A stretch of DNA of 64,000 nt from Strigamia acuminata (lineage: Eukaryota > Arthropoda > Chilopoda > Geophilomorpha > Linotaeniidae). The stretch covers positions 51,282,581-51,346,580 of the forward strand of contig OX442314.1 of NCBI GenBank assembly GCA_949358305.1, written 5' to 3'. The position numbers and the translations under genes are program-made. Positions within the stretch are counted from its first letter, which is position 1; each line of letters starts with the position of its first letter. The notes beneath the pieces were generated by a model, which saw only the letters and a program-made list of their open reading frames with translations, was not told where the DNA came from and did no database searches. Positions 52,656 to 63,182 of this stretch are shown piece after piece.

Positions 52656-53325
52656 GATTTGATTTATTATTTTCATTTTGGATTATTCTCAGTGGTGTTC
52701 AAACTCCAAACTTTCCATCAATTGAATGTAATTCATCAGCCGGAAAGGATTCCCGTGACAAACCAGTCGACAAAGAACAAGGCAAATCTGTAATTCAAAT
52801 TTATTGAGTAAATGTGTAAATGTATAAATAAATGAAATGAAATAAATGAAATGAATCGAAAAGTGTGGGTGAACCACAATTTTCATGTTTGCTTCACACA
52901 TTATTGTCGGAGGAAATCTGGCAATTTGAATGCGAGTAAGAGGAGATAGGCGTTTAATGCTGCAGCAGTATCAACTGTTTTCACTACAAAAGTGTGCAGA
53001 TGACACGAATCATTCACAACTTTGCTCATCGTGTCCTCACACTCCAATTACCCCGCAATAAAGCCGACTAGAAACTCGTTCAAACCATTTTCCATCGCAC
53101 ATTTAGCGCAACAGTTCCTGCCGATTAAAAAGAATTAAATGACGATTTAAAATAGGCTAAACCGTAGGCCTTTCGACAATTTCTCAACATTTTAGACCAA
53201 TTTCATCTCGGAATAATTTCATCGTAAACACATTCCGATAAAGCGTAACGTCGAATTAACGTAACCGGAAATGGAACGTTGGTTCAACGTGACCAGATGC
53301 GCAACGTGTTAAGTACGTTACAGTG
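52656..53325. other. Upstream region of the capping-like gene
   Basis: No gene seen. GC content rises towards 53200, with several AACG words before the TATA box. Confidence 0.4.
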
Positions 53326-53334
53326 TATATAAAG
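53326..53334 (+). promoter_or_regulatory. TATA box
   Basis: TATATAAAG lies 91 bp upstream of the ATG at 53425, with a plausible start near 53357. An intact promoter is unexpected for a plain retrocopy. Confidence 0.6.
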
Positions 53335-53424
53335 AGCTGATAATCCGAACTAGGAACATTCATTGCCTGCTCTCGATCGCAAGAACACGTTCAAATTGCG
53401 GAAACTAAAAGCTCAAAAATCGCA

Positions 53425-54549
53425 ATGGCTCGAAACGAAGTACCGAAAGTAAAGGAGTTCATGGGAGGTGTGTCCGGAATTTCGCAACTTACAACTCAAC
53501 CGAAATTGCGACAAATCAAGCGGAAGTGTCAGGATTTGTGCGCGGGGAGAAGAGATAGCGGGTTTCCTGGCGCGCAACCGGTGTCGATGAAGAACATCAA
53601 ATTCTTGATCAACGAACCGTACAAAGTTACCTGGAAGGCGGATAGCACGAGATACATGATATTAATCGACGGCAAGAAAGATGGCAAGAACGAGGTCTAT
53701 TTAATCGACCGGGACAATTGCGTGTTCCACGCCCCGAATTTCCGCTTTCCGCGAAGGAAGTTTCCCCGCGAAAACTTGTACGGGACGTTGATCGATGGGG
53801 AAATGGTGATCGATCGGGTCGACGGCAACGCTTTTCCGAATTTCCTCATTTGTGACATCGTTTCTTTCGAGTATTTGGAAGTCGGTATGACCGATCTCGA
53901 TCGCAGGCTGCTCTGCATTCAGAAGGAAGTGATTGATCCGCGACAGCTTGCGAAGAAGAACGGTCTCATCGACAGGACCAAAGAAGCGTTCGGTGTCAAA
54001 ATGAAAGAATTTCGAGGCGTGGCAGAGTCGCGTAGATTTCTCGGCGACTTTGCGAAACGGTTGCCACACGTGGCAGATGGTTTGATTTATCAACCAACTG
54101 CTAGCCTGAATATAAACATACTAAGTTGGAGCAATCACAGTCAAATCACAGAAGAGCAGCTTCTTGATGCTGTAGAAAGAAAGAAGCGACCAGAAGCACA
54201 AAAACAACCAACGCGTTCGCCGGTACAAAAGCGCCCTCGTTTTGAGGAGAAATGCGCTACTGGTAGTCCTATCGAAGAGGACCAACCACCACGCAAGCGC
54301 AAACGAACGGAACTGCCTACTAATGTCGAGCAGGCTCCCATTACTGCCGAGCATGAGGTTCCAGTGGTTGAGGTTCCTATGGCCGAGGCTGAAGTTCCTT
54401 TGACCGAACCGGAGGTTCCTATGCCTGAGCCTGAGCAGGAAGTCCAAGAGATCAAGACTCCCGAGCCCACTTCAGTTTTGTCTTTAGACCTATATCTGAG
54501 CGATACTGATAGTGACGGCGACGAGGATAGTGATAGTGATCATAATTAA
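53425..54549 (+). CDS. Intronless mRNA guanylyltransferase-like protein with altered catalytic motifs
   Basis: 374 aa. Residues 5-225 match the guanylyltransferase half of animal capping enzyme: GFPGAQPVSM (47-55), motif I KADSTRYM with K71, motif III DGEMVID (124-130), motif IIIa (142-149) and motif IV ADGLIYQP (218-224). The normal enzyme caps nascent mRNA through a lysyl-GMP intermediate. Here the motif I glycine is serine (S74), motif V is ILSWSN instead of the LKWKP type, losing its lysines, and both the N-terminal triphosphatase and the C-terminal OB fold are absent. The tail instead holds basic nuclear-localisation-like patches, EVP repeats and an acidic end. The frame is fully open, with a TATA box upstream and AATAAA downstream, so it may be expressed; catalysis is doubtful. 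Confidence 0.9.
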   Translation: MARNEVPKVKEFMGGVSGISQLTTQPKLRQIKRKCQDLCAGRRDSGFPGAQPVSMKNIKFLINEPYKVTWKADSTRYMILIDGKKDGKNEVYLIDRDNCVFHAPNFRFPRRKFPRENLYGTLIDGEMVIDRVDGNAFPNFLICDIVSFEYLEVGMTDLDRRLLCIQKEVIDPRQLAKKNGLIDRTKEAFGVKMKEFRGVAESRRFLGDFAKRLPHVADGLIYQPTASLNINILSWSNHSQITEEQLLDAVERKKRPEAQKQPTRSPVQKRPRFEEKCATGSPIEEDQPPRKRKRTELPTNVEQAPITAEHEVPVVEVPMAEAEVPLTEPEVPMPEPEQEVQEIKTPEPTSVLSLDLYLSDTDSDGDEDSDSDHN

Positions 54550-54658
54550 AGGCAACAAATTATTTCCTCCCTAAAATAGTCTAAAATATTTAGTTAATTC
54601 AATGACAAATAGGTTCATTATAGTTATTAGAACGAATAGGAAGCATACCAAACATTAG

Positions 54659-54664
54659 AAATAA
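54659..54664 (+). terminator. AATAAA polyadenylation signal
   Basis: Canonical hexamer 110 bp after the stop of the capping-like gene. Confidence 0.5.
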
Positions 54665-54698
54665 AAATTAGTTATATTTTTGATGATTCAGAGCTCAT

Positions 54699-54900
54699 GG
54701 TCTCAAACTTTTTTCCAGCATAAATGACATTTTTAGAACAATTTTTTTCATTTCTTAAATTTGATTTAAGTTATTATCTTATAATTTTAAACAATGCTTC
54801 ATTGTCGTGATGTAAACCTGTAAATAAATTTTCAAGTCAAAATTTGTCTTGCAACTAAGAAACCTGTAGTGGTCTCAAACTTTTTTCCACCACTGTATTT
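54699..54900 (+). repeat. Repeated mariner-type end and right 43-bp direct repeat
   Basis: GGTCTCAAACTTTTTTCCA occurs at 54699-54717 and 54871-54889. The second is followed by CCACTGTA, giving a TIR-like TACAGTGGTGG on the minus strand. The right copy of the 43-bp repeat is at 54725-54767. Confidence 0.55.
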
Positions 54901-55434
54901 AATCAGCACCTTCAAGTCTTAAAAGACATCGCACTGCAATGGTCCAAAAATCATCTCACATGACATATCTGTCGTGTGCGCAGAATAAGTAATGTGTGTT
55001 GCTCTGATATTGTGGCACTGGATTGAATTTGTGTTGTTTTTTTTTGTCTGTAATTTTTAAAACTTATTTTTGTTTGGTATGTTTTGTTTGGTTTTACAAT
55101 AAAATTAATTTTAAAAATACATTTATTAGTCGTTTTGTTTCTTCTTAGGGACAAATCCTGGGCTTCCCTGCGTGAATACCCTGATGCTCTTACGTACTAT
55201 ACTCTGACCCTCTTCACTGCACGAAATTAAAACTTTCCATACTGAAAAGTTATGAAAATTTGTTGTGAAAAGTTTAACTTTATAATGTGTTGAAAGTTGT
55301 TCTGAAAGATTAATTGGAAAGCTAGCTTTACCAACATGAAAAGATGTTGTAAATGTTTATGCTGAAAAGTTATGTAAATATGAAGTTATAAAGTTATGTA
55401 AACATCCTATGTAAAAGGATTAACACAAGACACC
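54901..55434. other. AT-rich spacer with GAAAAGTTATG words
   Basis: Irregular tandem words GAAAAGTTATGTAAA occur between 55240 and 55400. No gene seen. Confidence 0.4.
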
Positions 55435-55665
55435 ATGAGTTCAGAAGAAACCGATACTAGCTGCGCGAAATTCAAACAATTCAAGAAGAAAGTATGTACG
55501 GATCGATCAAACACCTTCAATAAGCTTGTCGACTACTTAGACAAGACAGCAATGAAGGCTGACACAGATCAACAAAAACGTTTACTAGTGAAACAAGTTG
55601 AAGGAAGTACAAGTGACAAGAAAATGCCAAAAGATTTGCCTCTGTGGGTGTATGCAAAAAAATAA
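55435..55665 (+). CDS. Hypothetical 76-aa charged protein
   Basis: An ATG follows AACACAAGACACC. The product is Lys/Asp/Glu-rich with the helical segment FKQFKKKVCTDRSNTFNKLV and no known motif. It could be a small host peptide or a fragment. Confidence 0.3.
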   Translation: MSSEETDTSCAKFKQFKKKVCTDRSNTFNKLVDYLDKTAMKADTDQQKRLLVKQVEGSTSDKKMPKDLPLWVYAKK

Positions 55666-56608
55666 ATTGCCAATTGCTTTACTAACTTTTAACTTAGAAA
55701 AATTATTAACTAGTATTGATGCCTAAACTCCAAGAAAATCTTGTTAATAGTCCCATAACCAGTATTCACAATTGCATTTCTCTATCAGATAAACCTATCG
55801 AGAGCATCGCTGTTAAGAGAGGTTCACCACCAATTAGAGTTTGAAACTATTTAACTAGTGTATGAAGCTATTACAACATTTTAACTTGTAGCTTTTGATT
55901 AATATTTTGTTTTGAATTTGTCTAAGTCAATGGATCCGGCCTCCCCAATCTCCGGAATCGTTATTCGTGCAGCCCTGCCCAACATCTTGAGGCAGCTGCA
56001 CCCGGAAGATGTCAGGCCCTTGTGCCTGTGATCGTATCAGGCCATCAGCACAAGACGACCATCAAACCAAAATGTTGTATTTATTGACTATGACTATGTA
56101 TGATTTTCTGTTGTAAACTAACAGTAATACAGTACATCACTTATTTTCTCAAGTACTCAGTATATTTTATTCTTGTCATTAAAGTTTTGGTTATTTCCAT
56201 TCATGCAAACATGTTCTTGCTCAGGTAATTACTTATAGAATACTTCTAAATTATTTTTTCAACAACATACATATACGGACCAGTAAATTGTTATAATACA
56301 ACATCAAGGCGGCTTTCAACCTTCAATGTATCAAGATACAACCGTGACTTCTACAACCGAAGCTTTAACCAAAGCCACTAAAGGGTTACAGTTGGAACTC
56401 TTATTTGGACTAAAGACACTGCATCCAACTTCTTACACTTCACCAAGTGCTAATTTAACATTGTCCATCCCCAATGTAACGTCCATTAAGAGGCGAGAAC
56501 GTGGCCCAAACGTAACGAAAATCACATTCGTGCTATGTATATGCGACGTTCATCAAAAAACTGCATATAAGCGACCAACTGTTTCATAAGATCATTCATT
56601 CATTCTGC
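55666..56608. other. Spacer, no supported gene
   Basis: A short reading frame at 55930-56030 (MDPASPISGIVIRAALPN) has protein-like composition but no domain. The remainder is AT-rich. Confidence 0.35.
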
Positions 56609-57447
56609 ATGAAACCACCGAAACCATCAAGCGCAATGGAATATTTGACATTCGGTCCAAACTCTCCGAGCCTGGCATTGTACACTAATCGGCCTAATTT
56701 ATCGGCGTTTCGTCATCGGACGAAGAACATGGATACATACACATGCGACAAACGCATATCCAAACAAGCATGCCACTTCCACTGGCGGAACAATGCTGTG
56801 GACATTTGCGTCGTTTGCCGCAAGTATTTCTGCGAAACCTGCTGCCAAAATTGGGACAAGGCAGTCAAAAAATGCAAAGAATGCGCGAAGGAAGTTGAGT
56901 CGCTCGTGGCGTGCGACTATTCCTTAAACGCATTTCGCAAAGCCAAAACCGGACAAACGGAATACCAGTCTCTCTTCAACCGCCACAGAGAAGACTTCAA
57001 AGATTTCCGGGCCATCTACACCGACGGTTCCAAAAGCGACGAAAAGGTGGGAGCAGCCGCCGTGTGTTGTGGACAAAGCATTTCCAAAGTTTTAAATGGG
57101 AATGCATCGCCATTGGAGGCGGAACTCGAAGGAATCCGCCTGGCACTGCAGCACGTCATGGACCGCAAGCACGAAAAAGTATTCATTTATTCAGATTGCT
57201 TAGACGCGCTGCACTGTCTGAGTGCGCGAAAACCTCAAGTGTCATCACTCATAGATTTGCTATTTCAGGTTAAACAAGTCGGATGTGACGTTCGTTTCTG
57301 CTGGATACCCAGCCACAAAGGTATCCTGGGAAACGAGGAGGCAGACGAGGCTGCAAGATCTGCGCGGTAAGGACAATTAACTACACAATTTATATTTATT
57401 TTTTTGTTTTTTTCAGTGACAAACAGAAACGTTCCTTAGGTTGTTAA
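56609..57447 (+). CDS. Zinc-finger/RNase H chimera, two exons
   Basis: Exon 1 is 56609-57366 and exon 2 is 57417-57447. The 50-bp intron has a GTAAGG donor and a polypyrimidine TTTTTTTCAG acceptor, and the splice replaces the unspliced stop with a ten-residue tail. A Cys/His cluster (C55-x2-H58, C67-x2-C70, C75-x2-C78, C89-x2-C92) resembles a B-box. The second half is a type I RNase H of the non-LTR-retrotransposon kind with the full catalytic set: D139 (YTDGSK), E172, D196 and D246 (GNEEADEAAR). No reverse transcriptase precedes it. It could be a domesticated RNase H gene or a recombined fragment. Confidence 0.65.
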
Positions 57448-57722
57448 GGGCTTTTCTACCAATTTTCTCCTGTGATGGTTGGGACCTTGCCGTGGTACAG
57501 GAGCTTATTAATACTAACACCAACCAAATTCTTCATGTATTTTTGTTGCATAATGTTGATTCAATATTGAGCTAAAAACCGACATTTTGTTTTGTTATAT
57601 CCATAACAACAATCTAAATTAGTATACTGATAACTTATTCTTTCTTTATTATGTAAACAATGCCTCGGTCGTCAGGCTCTTTTAGAGCGAAGAATTTAAA
57701 ATGCCACATCAAAATCTTCAGT

Positions 57723-57900
57723 CCTATTACTCTTTGGCCTCCCTTGTTTAACCGTTATTTTTTTTTTGCCTTTATTTTTAGCAGTGCCCTTTTCATTTAT
57801 ATATATATTTATATTTGTCCAACACTCTTTGGGCTTAGCTAATTACTCTTTCGCCCTTCATTGACTGCTTTTCTCCACCACTGTCCTCCATCTTTATTAG
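57723..57900 (+). repeat. Short interspersed repeat, copy 1
   Basis: It matches 62574-62735, with the shared core TTGTCCAACACTCTTTGGGC and TTCGCCCTTCATTG. The two copies have different flanks, so it is a dispersed repeat of about 170 bp. Confidence 0.75.
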
Positions 57901-58189
57901 CTTGATCTTAGCCAACAACGACAGACACGAGGACCGACAGAAAAGCAACCATGTCCCTCGTCTCGCATTAGTGAGTTTAAAATTAGAAAACTGCAGCATC
58001 AGAAATGAAACTCGTGCCACTATTCCGTTTAAGAATTTTACCAAACTAGAAGTGAATGGCGGAGAAAAAAAAATTACGAAACCACAAGTGCGGACGTTGA
58101 TCAAAAAGTGTGAAAACGTACACGAGTTTCGCCCGACGACTGGGACGACTGCCTCGCAGCATCAAAGTTAATCTTTCACAAAGAAATTC

Positions 58190-58390
58190 AAATCTATGAA
58201 CCTAGTGGAAATGGGAGCATCAAACCCAATATTCAAAAGCTTTTGGATGCATTACTGACAATACAGCCTACATCGATTGAAAGTGAGAGAGCGTTTTCTT
58301 CGTCGGCCAATGTAGGACAAAAAAACGATCTTCACAGAGTGATTTTTCACTGAATGCTGTTTTTTAAAAGCCTACTTTTTACATCTGCAA
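58190..58390 (+). pseudogene. hAT transposase C-terminal relic
   Basis: The reading frame has LLTIQPTSIESERAFSSSAN, matching the hAT dimerisation (hATC) motif, followed by a premature stop and frame loss before a FFKS-type end. It is unrelated in sequence to the ends of the hAT element at 11766. Confidence 0.7.
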
Positions 58391-58761
58391 GAGGATAATT
58401 AATAGTCATTCTAATTATTGCCGTGTTAATTCTGAATTTCTTCTGTTGTTTATCTATTTGTTGTGTTATTTCTGATTTTCTCATATTCCCATGTTAAACA
58501 TAGTTTAAGCCTTTTACTTTATGCCGTCATTGTTATCAATACTGCTTTCCCATCTGAATATATGCTTCCTTTGCTCTAATTTTTCTTTTTTTTTGCATCA
58601 TTTGTATTATTAAATCAGACTACTGTAGACTTGGATTTCACTGAGAGCAGTTATGTTTCTTTGTCTTTCTCCATGTGTACCTAGACCTTAGCTTTTAAAG
58701 CACCTTATGGGCTAGTGGTGTCAGCTCCCTCCTTTTCAATCCCTCTTGAGGTCAACTCTGA

Positions 58762-58799
58762 CCAACTACGCTACCTGTGGTAGCGTGTTAGGTCAGAGG
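58762..58799. repeat. Imperfect hairpin related to the 59091 palindrome
   Basis: CGCTACC-TGT-GGTAGCG lies within TGACCAACTA...TTAGGTCAGAG. The following GTGGG word is shared with 59122-59135. Confidence 0.65.
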
Positions 58800-58902
58800 T
58801 TTGTGGGTCAGATCGTGTTCGAGCGCGGGAACTGGTGATCGGTATGCACATTGGTGAATTAATTACATAAAATTATTTTAATAAATTGTATTTTGTTTTT
58901 AG

Positions 58903-59037
58903 ATATCAACGAATGTCTGCAGCCAAACATTTGCAGAGTTGGTCATTGCATTAACGTCGAAGGGAACTACACTTGCGTTTGTCCGGAAGGATATATGCCA
59001 TTAGCTAGTGGCAAACAATGCGTCGACATGAAGAAAG
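58903..59037 (+). CDS. Fibrillin-type calcium-binding EGF exon
   Basis: Acceptor TTTTGTTTTTAG and donor AAAG|GTTATT bound a 135-bp exon that starts and ends in phase 1, the standard phase of fibrillin EGF exons. It encodes DINEC, six cysteines in EGF spacing, a GNYTCVCPEGY calcium-binding core, and DMKK, which leads into G-x-CY of a TB-like domain after the splice. Extracellular matrix proteins of the fibrillin/LTBP group have this layout. No neighbouring exon was recognised in the window, so this is either one exon among large introns or a lone fragment. Confidence 0.75.
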
Positions 59038-59090
59038 GTTATTGTTATTCGTCCGTTATGCAGCCCAAAACATTTTTCTTTATTTTTCTT

Positions 59091-59122
59091 TGACCTAACC
59101 CGCTACGTAGCGGGTTAGGTCA
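59091..59122. repeat. 32-bp perfect palindrome
   Basis: The half-site TGACCTAACCCGCTAC is followed by its exact reverse complement with no spacer, 53 bp after the fibrillin-type exon. A looser relative is at 58762. Confidence 0.95.
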
Positions 59123-59449
59123 GAGACTCGTGGGCAAAACCAGCCTTACCCCCCCACTTCTACCACTCCAAGCAAAACCAGGAGAAGTGCTGACCATCTG
59201 CCACATATCCAGAAGACTACCGATGATGTGGAATGGCAAATGGGGTCGACCCACTTATCGAATGTGACAAAAACACTTTGCGTCTATTTTCCGCAACCAT
59301 GTCCCTCGAGCGTGCCGACCGCAAGTGCGCCGACCGCGAGCAGCGTGCCGACATCCACGACCAGCTAGACGACCACAAGGAGCAGGTCGACCGAGAGGAG
59401 CGCGCCGACCACGAACACACCAACTGCAAGCGGGCCGACTGACGGAAAT

Positions 59450-59875
59450 AATTTTTTGATTTAATAAATCTTTAATAGCCACTGTCATGGCAGAGTAATC
59501 TGCATTTGACATGTGATAAACTCTACCCAGACTCTTCCTGTGGCTCAGTCTGGATAAATGGAGAAGAAAGAAAAGAGAAAGCACATGTTTCTAATTTGTT
59601 CAATTTTAGAATACTTGTTGGCATACAATATTTTTTGTTGTTCCATTATCTGTGCAGATGTACAGATTGTCCGGTTTGCCGACATACTATTGCAAACTAA
59701 AAGTGACCACCCACTACCTAAACCTCAACTCATCAAAAACTCATTATTCATTATACACTGGGGAGCCAACATGTCTATTTTGCAAATACGGGCAAAGAAA
59801 TTCAGGCCGCTAACACATGAGTCAAATCCTAAACATTTGCAATGTGCCTAATTAATGCTAAGTATTCATATTCGA
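59450..59875. other. Spacer, no gene seen
   Basis: Preceded by a short GC-rich GCCGACCGC-repeat stretch (59310-59430) that gives a charged reading frame without domain character. Confidence 0.35.
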
Positions 59876-60895
59876 ATGCAGGCTTACAACACCCAAACGA
59901 TTTGTCGCCATTATCTGAGAAACAGGAAGAAATCTTAACCAAATCAAACCAACATCTCAAAATCCTATCTTAATCCTGTTACATATGTGAGAACTGGGAA
60001 ATCGTATGTACAAACACAAAAAACAAATGATTTGGAAATTCAGCCGAAACAGCACCGCACACGAAATTTAAAACTTCGAAAACAAATGAAAAATTGAAAT
60101 AAAATAATTTCTTTAAAATTAAAAAAAAGAATTCTTTCATTTAGGTCCGTACTCAAAAAAACAGACATTATTTGAGTGACAAAAATGAATTTTTTTTAAA
60201 TGATGTTTATCATTTATCAATTTCATGAAAATATTATTTCTGGATGACCAAAACGCTTTTTTTTTTTAAATCTGCACGCATTAATTTTTAATTGGGGAAT
60301 GCTACACTTACATATATCAAATGCAGGCTTACAACACCCAAACGATTTGTCACCATAATGCCAGAATAAATGAATAAACAGGGAGAAATCTTATCCAAAT
60401 CAAACCATCGTCTTAAAAGCCTATCCAAATCAAACCATCGTCTCAAAAGCCTATCTTAATCCTGTTCCATGGTCATGCGTGGATACAATTATTAATAAAT
60501 ACGATCGAAAAACAATGGTGATTCTGAGAATTAACGAACACACAAAAATGCTTTGAATTCGAGAAAAAATATCGGATGAAAATGGCGTGCAAAATGACAC
60601 TTTCGACCATGAAGAAATGTTACCTCGAATCAAACCATCGACCCGTAATCCAGCCTTAATGTAGTACCTCGGTTATTCATTGATTATATTCTGCATAAAT
60701 ACGACGGAAATACCACGGAAAATTACGACAAATACGGAACCAAAAATGCTTCAATGCGAGAAGAAACAACGGCTGAAAACGACGCCCGAAATAGAGGAAG
60801 AAACGACATCGCTTTGTCACGATTCATGGCACGGGGTCCACAAACGAAAAACGACGGAATAGTTACTCTAGTTAGAACAAATCTCTAGTTTGCGT
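59876..60895 (+). repeat. Degenerate relic with tandem blocks, third trace of the 2.2-kb unit
   Basis: GCAGGCTTACAACACCCAAA starts blocks at about 59879 and 60324. CAAATCAAACCATCGTCT is repeated within 60375-60460. The end (60795-60895) resembles 38150-38245, including ACAAACGAAAAACGA and ATCTCTAGTTTG. Confidence 0.55.
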
Positions 60896-61383
60896 CCATT
60901 TTATATCAGAGAACTGCGACTACGGTAGGTTACCGAAAGCATCCAATTATTTTAACAAAAAATCCTACTTCTGACGTATTAGCCAATAATTTAAAAAAAA
61001 AAATTTTGTTTATTACTTATATTTATAATTTATATTTGTAACGTCGCTTATTAGTTACTTGAGTTTTCAGCGCCTCTATCGGGCATTTGAGCAGCCATTA
61101 AAACATTACTGCATCTGTCACACGTTTTTACGTGAAACATGCTGTTTTGCAAAGCGTCGAGACTGGAGGAATTGTGTTTAGACGTTGTGGCGGCGAATTT
61201 CGAAAAGCTCAAACAAAAATCAACGGACCAACCTTCGCTAATCACAGACAAACTGTGTCGACGACTTTGCCAGAAAATTCACACCCGGCAATCGACGTTT
61301 GCCGACTAAAGTCTTCGTTCATTCGCGCACGAAATCAGTCGACCACTTGCACTTGTTCGACCTCCCCACCGACATTTTATCGG
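60896..61383. other. Spacer, no gene seen
   Basis: AT-rich, then a GC-balanced stretch from 61120 without recognised coding content. Confidence 0.35.
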
Positions 61384-61545
61384 TGTCAACCGAGACAGTT
61401 GTGTGGAAGGAAAGTCCTGAAGCCAGCAAGGGCAGTGCCCGGTGCTCACTTTGCTCTCCCCATTCACCACTGCAACGCTCAGTAGTGTGACGATGGGTCC
61501 GCTACAGTCTCCATGAGCGGCTGCATGGGTCATACCGGTGAGTAC
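61384..61545 (+). repeat. Mag-type LTR fragment
   Basis: GTGTCAACCGAGACAG, CCCATTCACCACTGCAACG and CTCAGTAGTGTGACGATGGG match 27390-27510 and 42175-42300. Another piece is at 63326-63420. Confidence 0.65.
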
Positions 61546-62379
61546 TACGGAATGTTAGGTTTCACCAACGTTGTCATACATGGGGTTTACGCCCTGTGTG
61601 TGATGGGTCGGTTGCCGGTGCGGCGTGCCATGGTGGCACTGCTAGCACACGGGTGGCTGGAGTCTCCAACCCCTAAACTAACAGATTAAAAGCCAACAAC
61701 CAACAATCTGGAGTCTCTTATTGTATTTATTACTTCCTTGCCTTGTTAATTCTGAATTTCTTCTGTTGTTTATCTATTTTTTATGTTATTTTATGTTATT
61801 ATTTTGCCCAATTTAGCGTTTAGAACTTGTTGTTAGCATATAAATTTAGGGGTACACACCCGGCCTGCTCATTCTCTTCTGGGGTTGTGGGCAGTGCCGT
61901 AGCATTATTATAATAAATTTTTGAAAAAGTCCTGAAAACCTTTTTGGGGACCCTGCCTGGCTTGTGCCCATTATTTGTTTGGTGGTACCGGCCGGGCCTG
62001 CCCACTTACCGGGGTCATAGCACAATATTGATGAGTTTTAACAGATTTTAGTAGATTTTACTGCTCAGGCCATGTTATTCTGGGATGCCTGCCTGGTCCA
62101 ATTTCACTGGAACTGAGAGGGGTTGACTGCTACTTGGGGGCAGGGTCCATATCTTAAATCCTGTCCCCTTTTTCTTTCATCTTTCTCCAGGCCTCCTACT
62201 GGGAGAATTTCGGTTGAGAGTAGTTAAATTTTATAAATTTTATAAAGTTTATAAATTTTATAAATTTTATAAAGTTTACCCGCAGGACCTGCAGAGACAA
62301 AACAAAGAGTAATATCACGTTTGAAGTCCCCTCACCTCTGTTCGCTGTACTAATCTCGTCGACACTTTATTATAACCAT
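61546..62379. other. Spacer with small tandem repeat
   Basis: It includes TAAATTTTA tandem units at 62226-62278 and a 55-bp segment (61738-61792) shared with 58424-58478. No gene. Confidence 0.45.
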
Positions 62380-62382
62380 ATG

Positions 62383-62547
62383 AAAGTGTATTTTGAAGAG
62401 CGTTATAATGTAACCCGCTGCTATAATTGCAACGCATTCAGACACACTGCGAAGACCTGCCGGCAGGCCAGGTCCTGTATGCGCTGTGGGGATCCCCATG
62501 AAGCAAAAGTATGTTTCAATGAAGCAAAGTGTGTCAACTGTGCCAGA
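62383..62547 (+). pseudogene. Non-LTR retrotransposon ORF1 zinc-knuckle fragment
   Basis: The reading frame has successive CCHC-type knuckles (CYNCNAFRHTAKTC, CMRCGDPHEAKVC, CVNC), as in Jockey/I-type ORF1 proteins, then runs into the dispersed repeat at 62574. Confidence 0.7.
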
Positions 62548-62573
62548 CGAAAGCTGCTGTCTTTCCACCAGAT

Positions 62574-62735
62574 GGCTATTACTCTTTGGTCTCCCTTGTT
62601 TGGCCGTTATTTTTATTTGCCCTTTTTATTTATTTATATATTTATATTTGTCCAACACTCTTTGGGCTTAGCTAATTACTCTTTCGCCCTTCATTGGCTG
62701 CTTTCCTCCACCACTGTCCTCCAGCTTTATCAGCT
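62574..62735 (+). repeat. Short interspersed repeat, copy 2
   Basis: Matches 57723-57900. Confidence 0.75.
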
Positions 62736-62739
62736 GACA

Positions 62740-63182
62740 GGATGGCCCCGTTCTGGCAAATTTTCTATATATCTATGGCAATGGACCAAGCTAATGTTGC
62801 AGCCGCCAACTGCTTTCGTATAATAGCTCGGATTATCGCCGTTATAAATAAATTGGCAGTTTTTGCCCCGGGTATTTATATTGCTCGAATGGTTACGTTG
62901 AGTGAAAATCCAAATTTGTCTGTTCAACTACAAAATATTCTTTCAAATTTGGATAGAATCGCAACATCGTTTGCGTTAAAGTTTCTCGTCATACCTCATG
63001 ACTTTAGATAAGTATTTAATTTTATTACATTTATACAATTTTAATTTTTTGATTTTAGATGCACCCATTGCGGAATGCTTTACGATCTTTTTGATGAGAC
63101 GCTACCTATAGGATTTTACCATGTTGACGAGTTGATGTATCCAACTGCATTTTGCCGAATCTATGCAAGTCTATTTGATTAG
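62740..63182 (+). CDS. Candidate two-exon gene end with C-x2-C motif
   Basis: An open frame (62740-63005) with hydrophobic and helical segments (IIARIIAVINKLAVFAPGIY) is followed by an intron-like AT-rich gap ending TTTTTTGATTTTAG at 63058. A segment then encodes CTHCGMLYDLFDETLPIGF to a stop at 63182. The expected donor reads AG|ATAAGT rather than GTAAGT, so it is either broken or mis-modelled. The second segment resembles 30444-30548. Confidence 0.3.

Noticed and set aside
53425-54549. DNA or RNA ligase, which shares the nucleotidyltransferase fold
   Set aside because: GFPGAQPVSM, the residues around KADSTRY and the spacing to DGEM are specific to animal capping enzymes.
59233-59442. Charged 69-codon frame
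   Set aside because: It arises from GCCGACCGC repeats. No domain or splice context.
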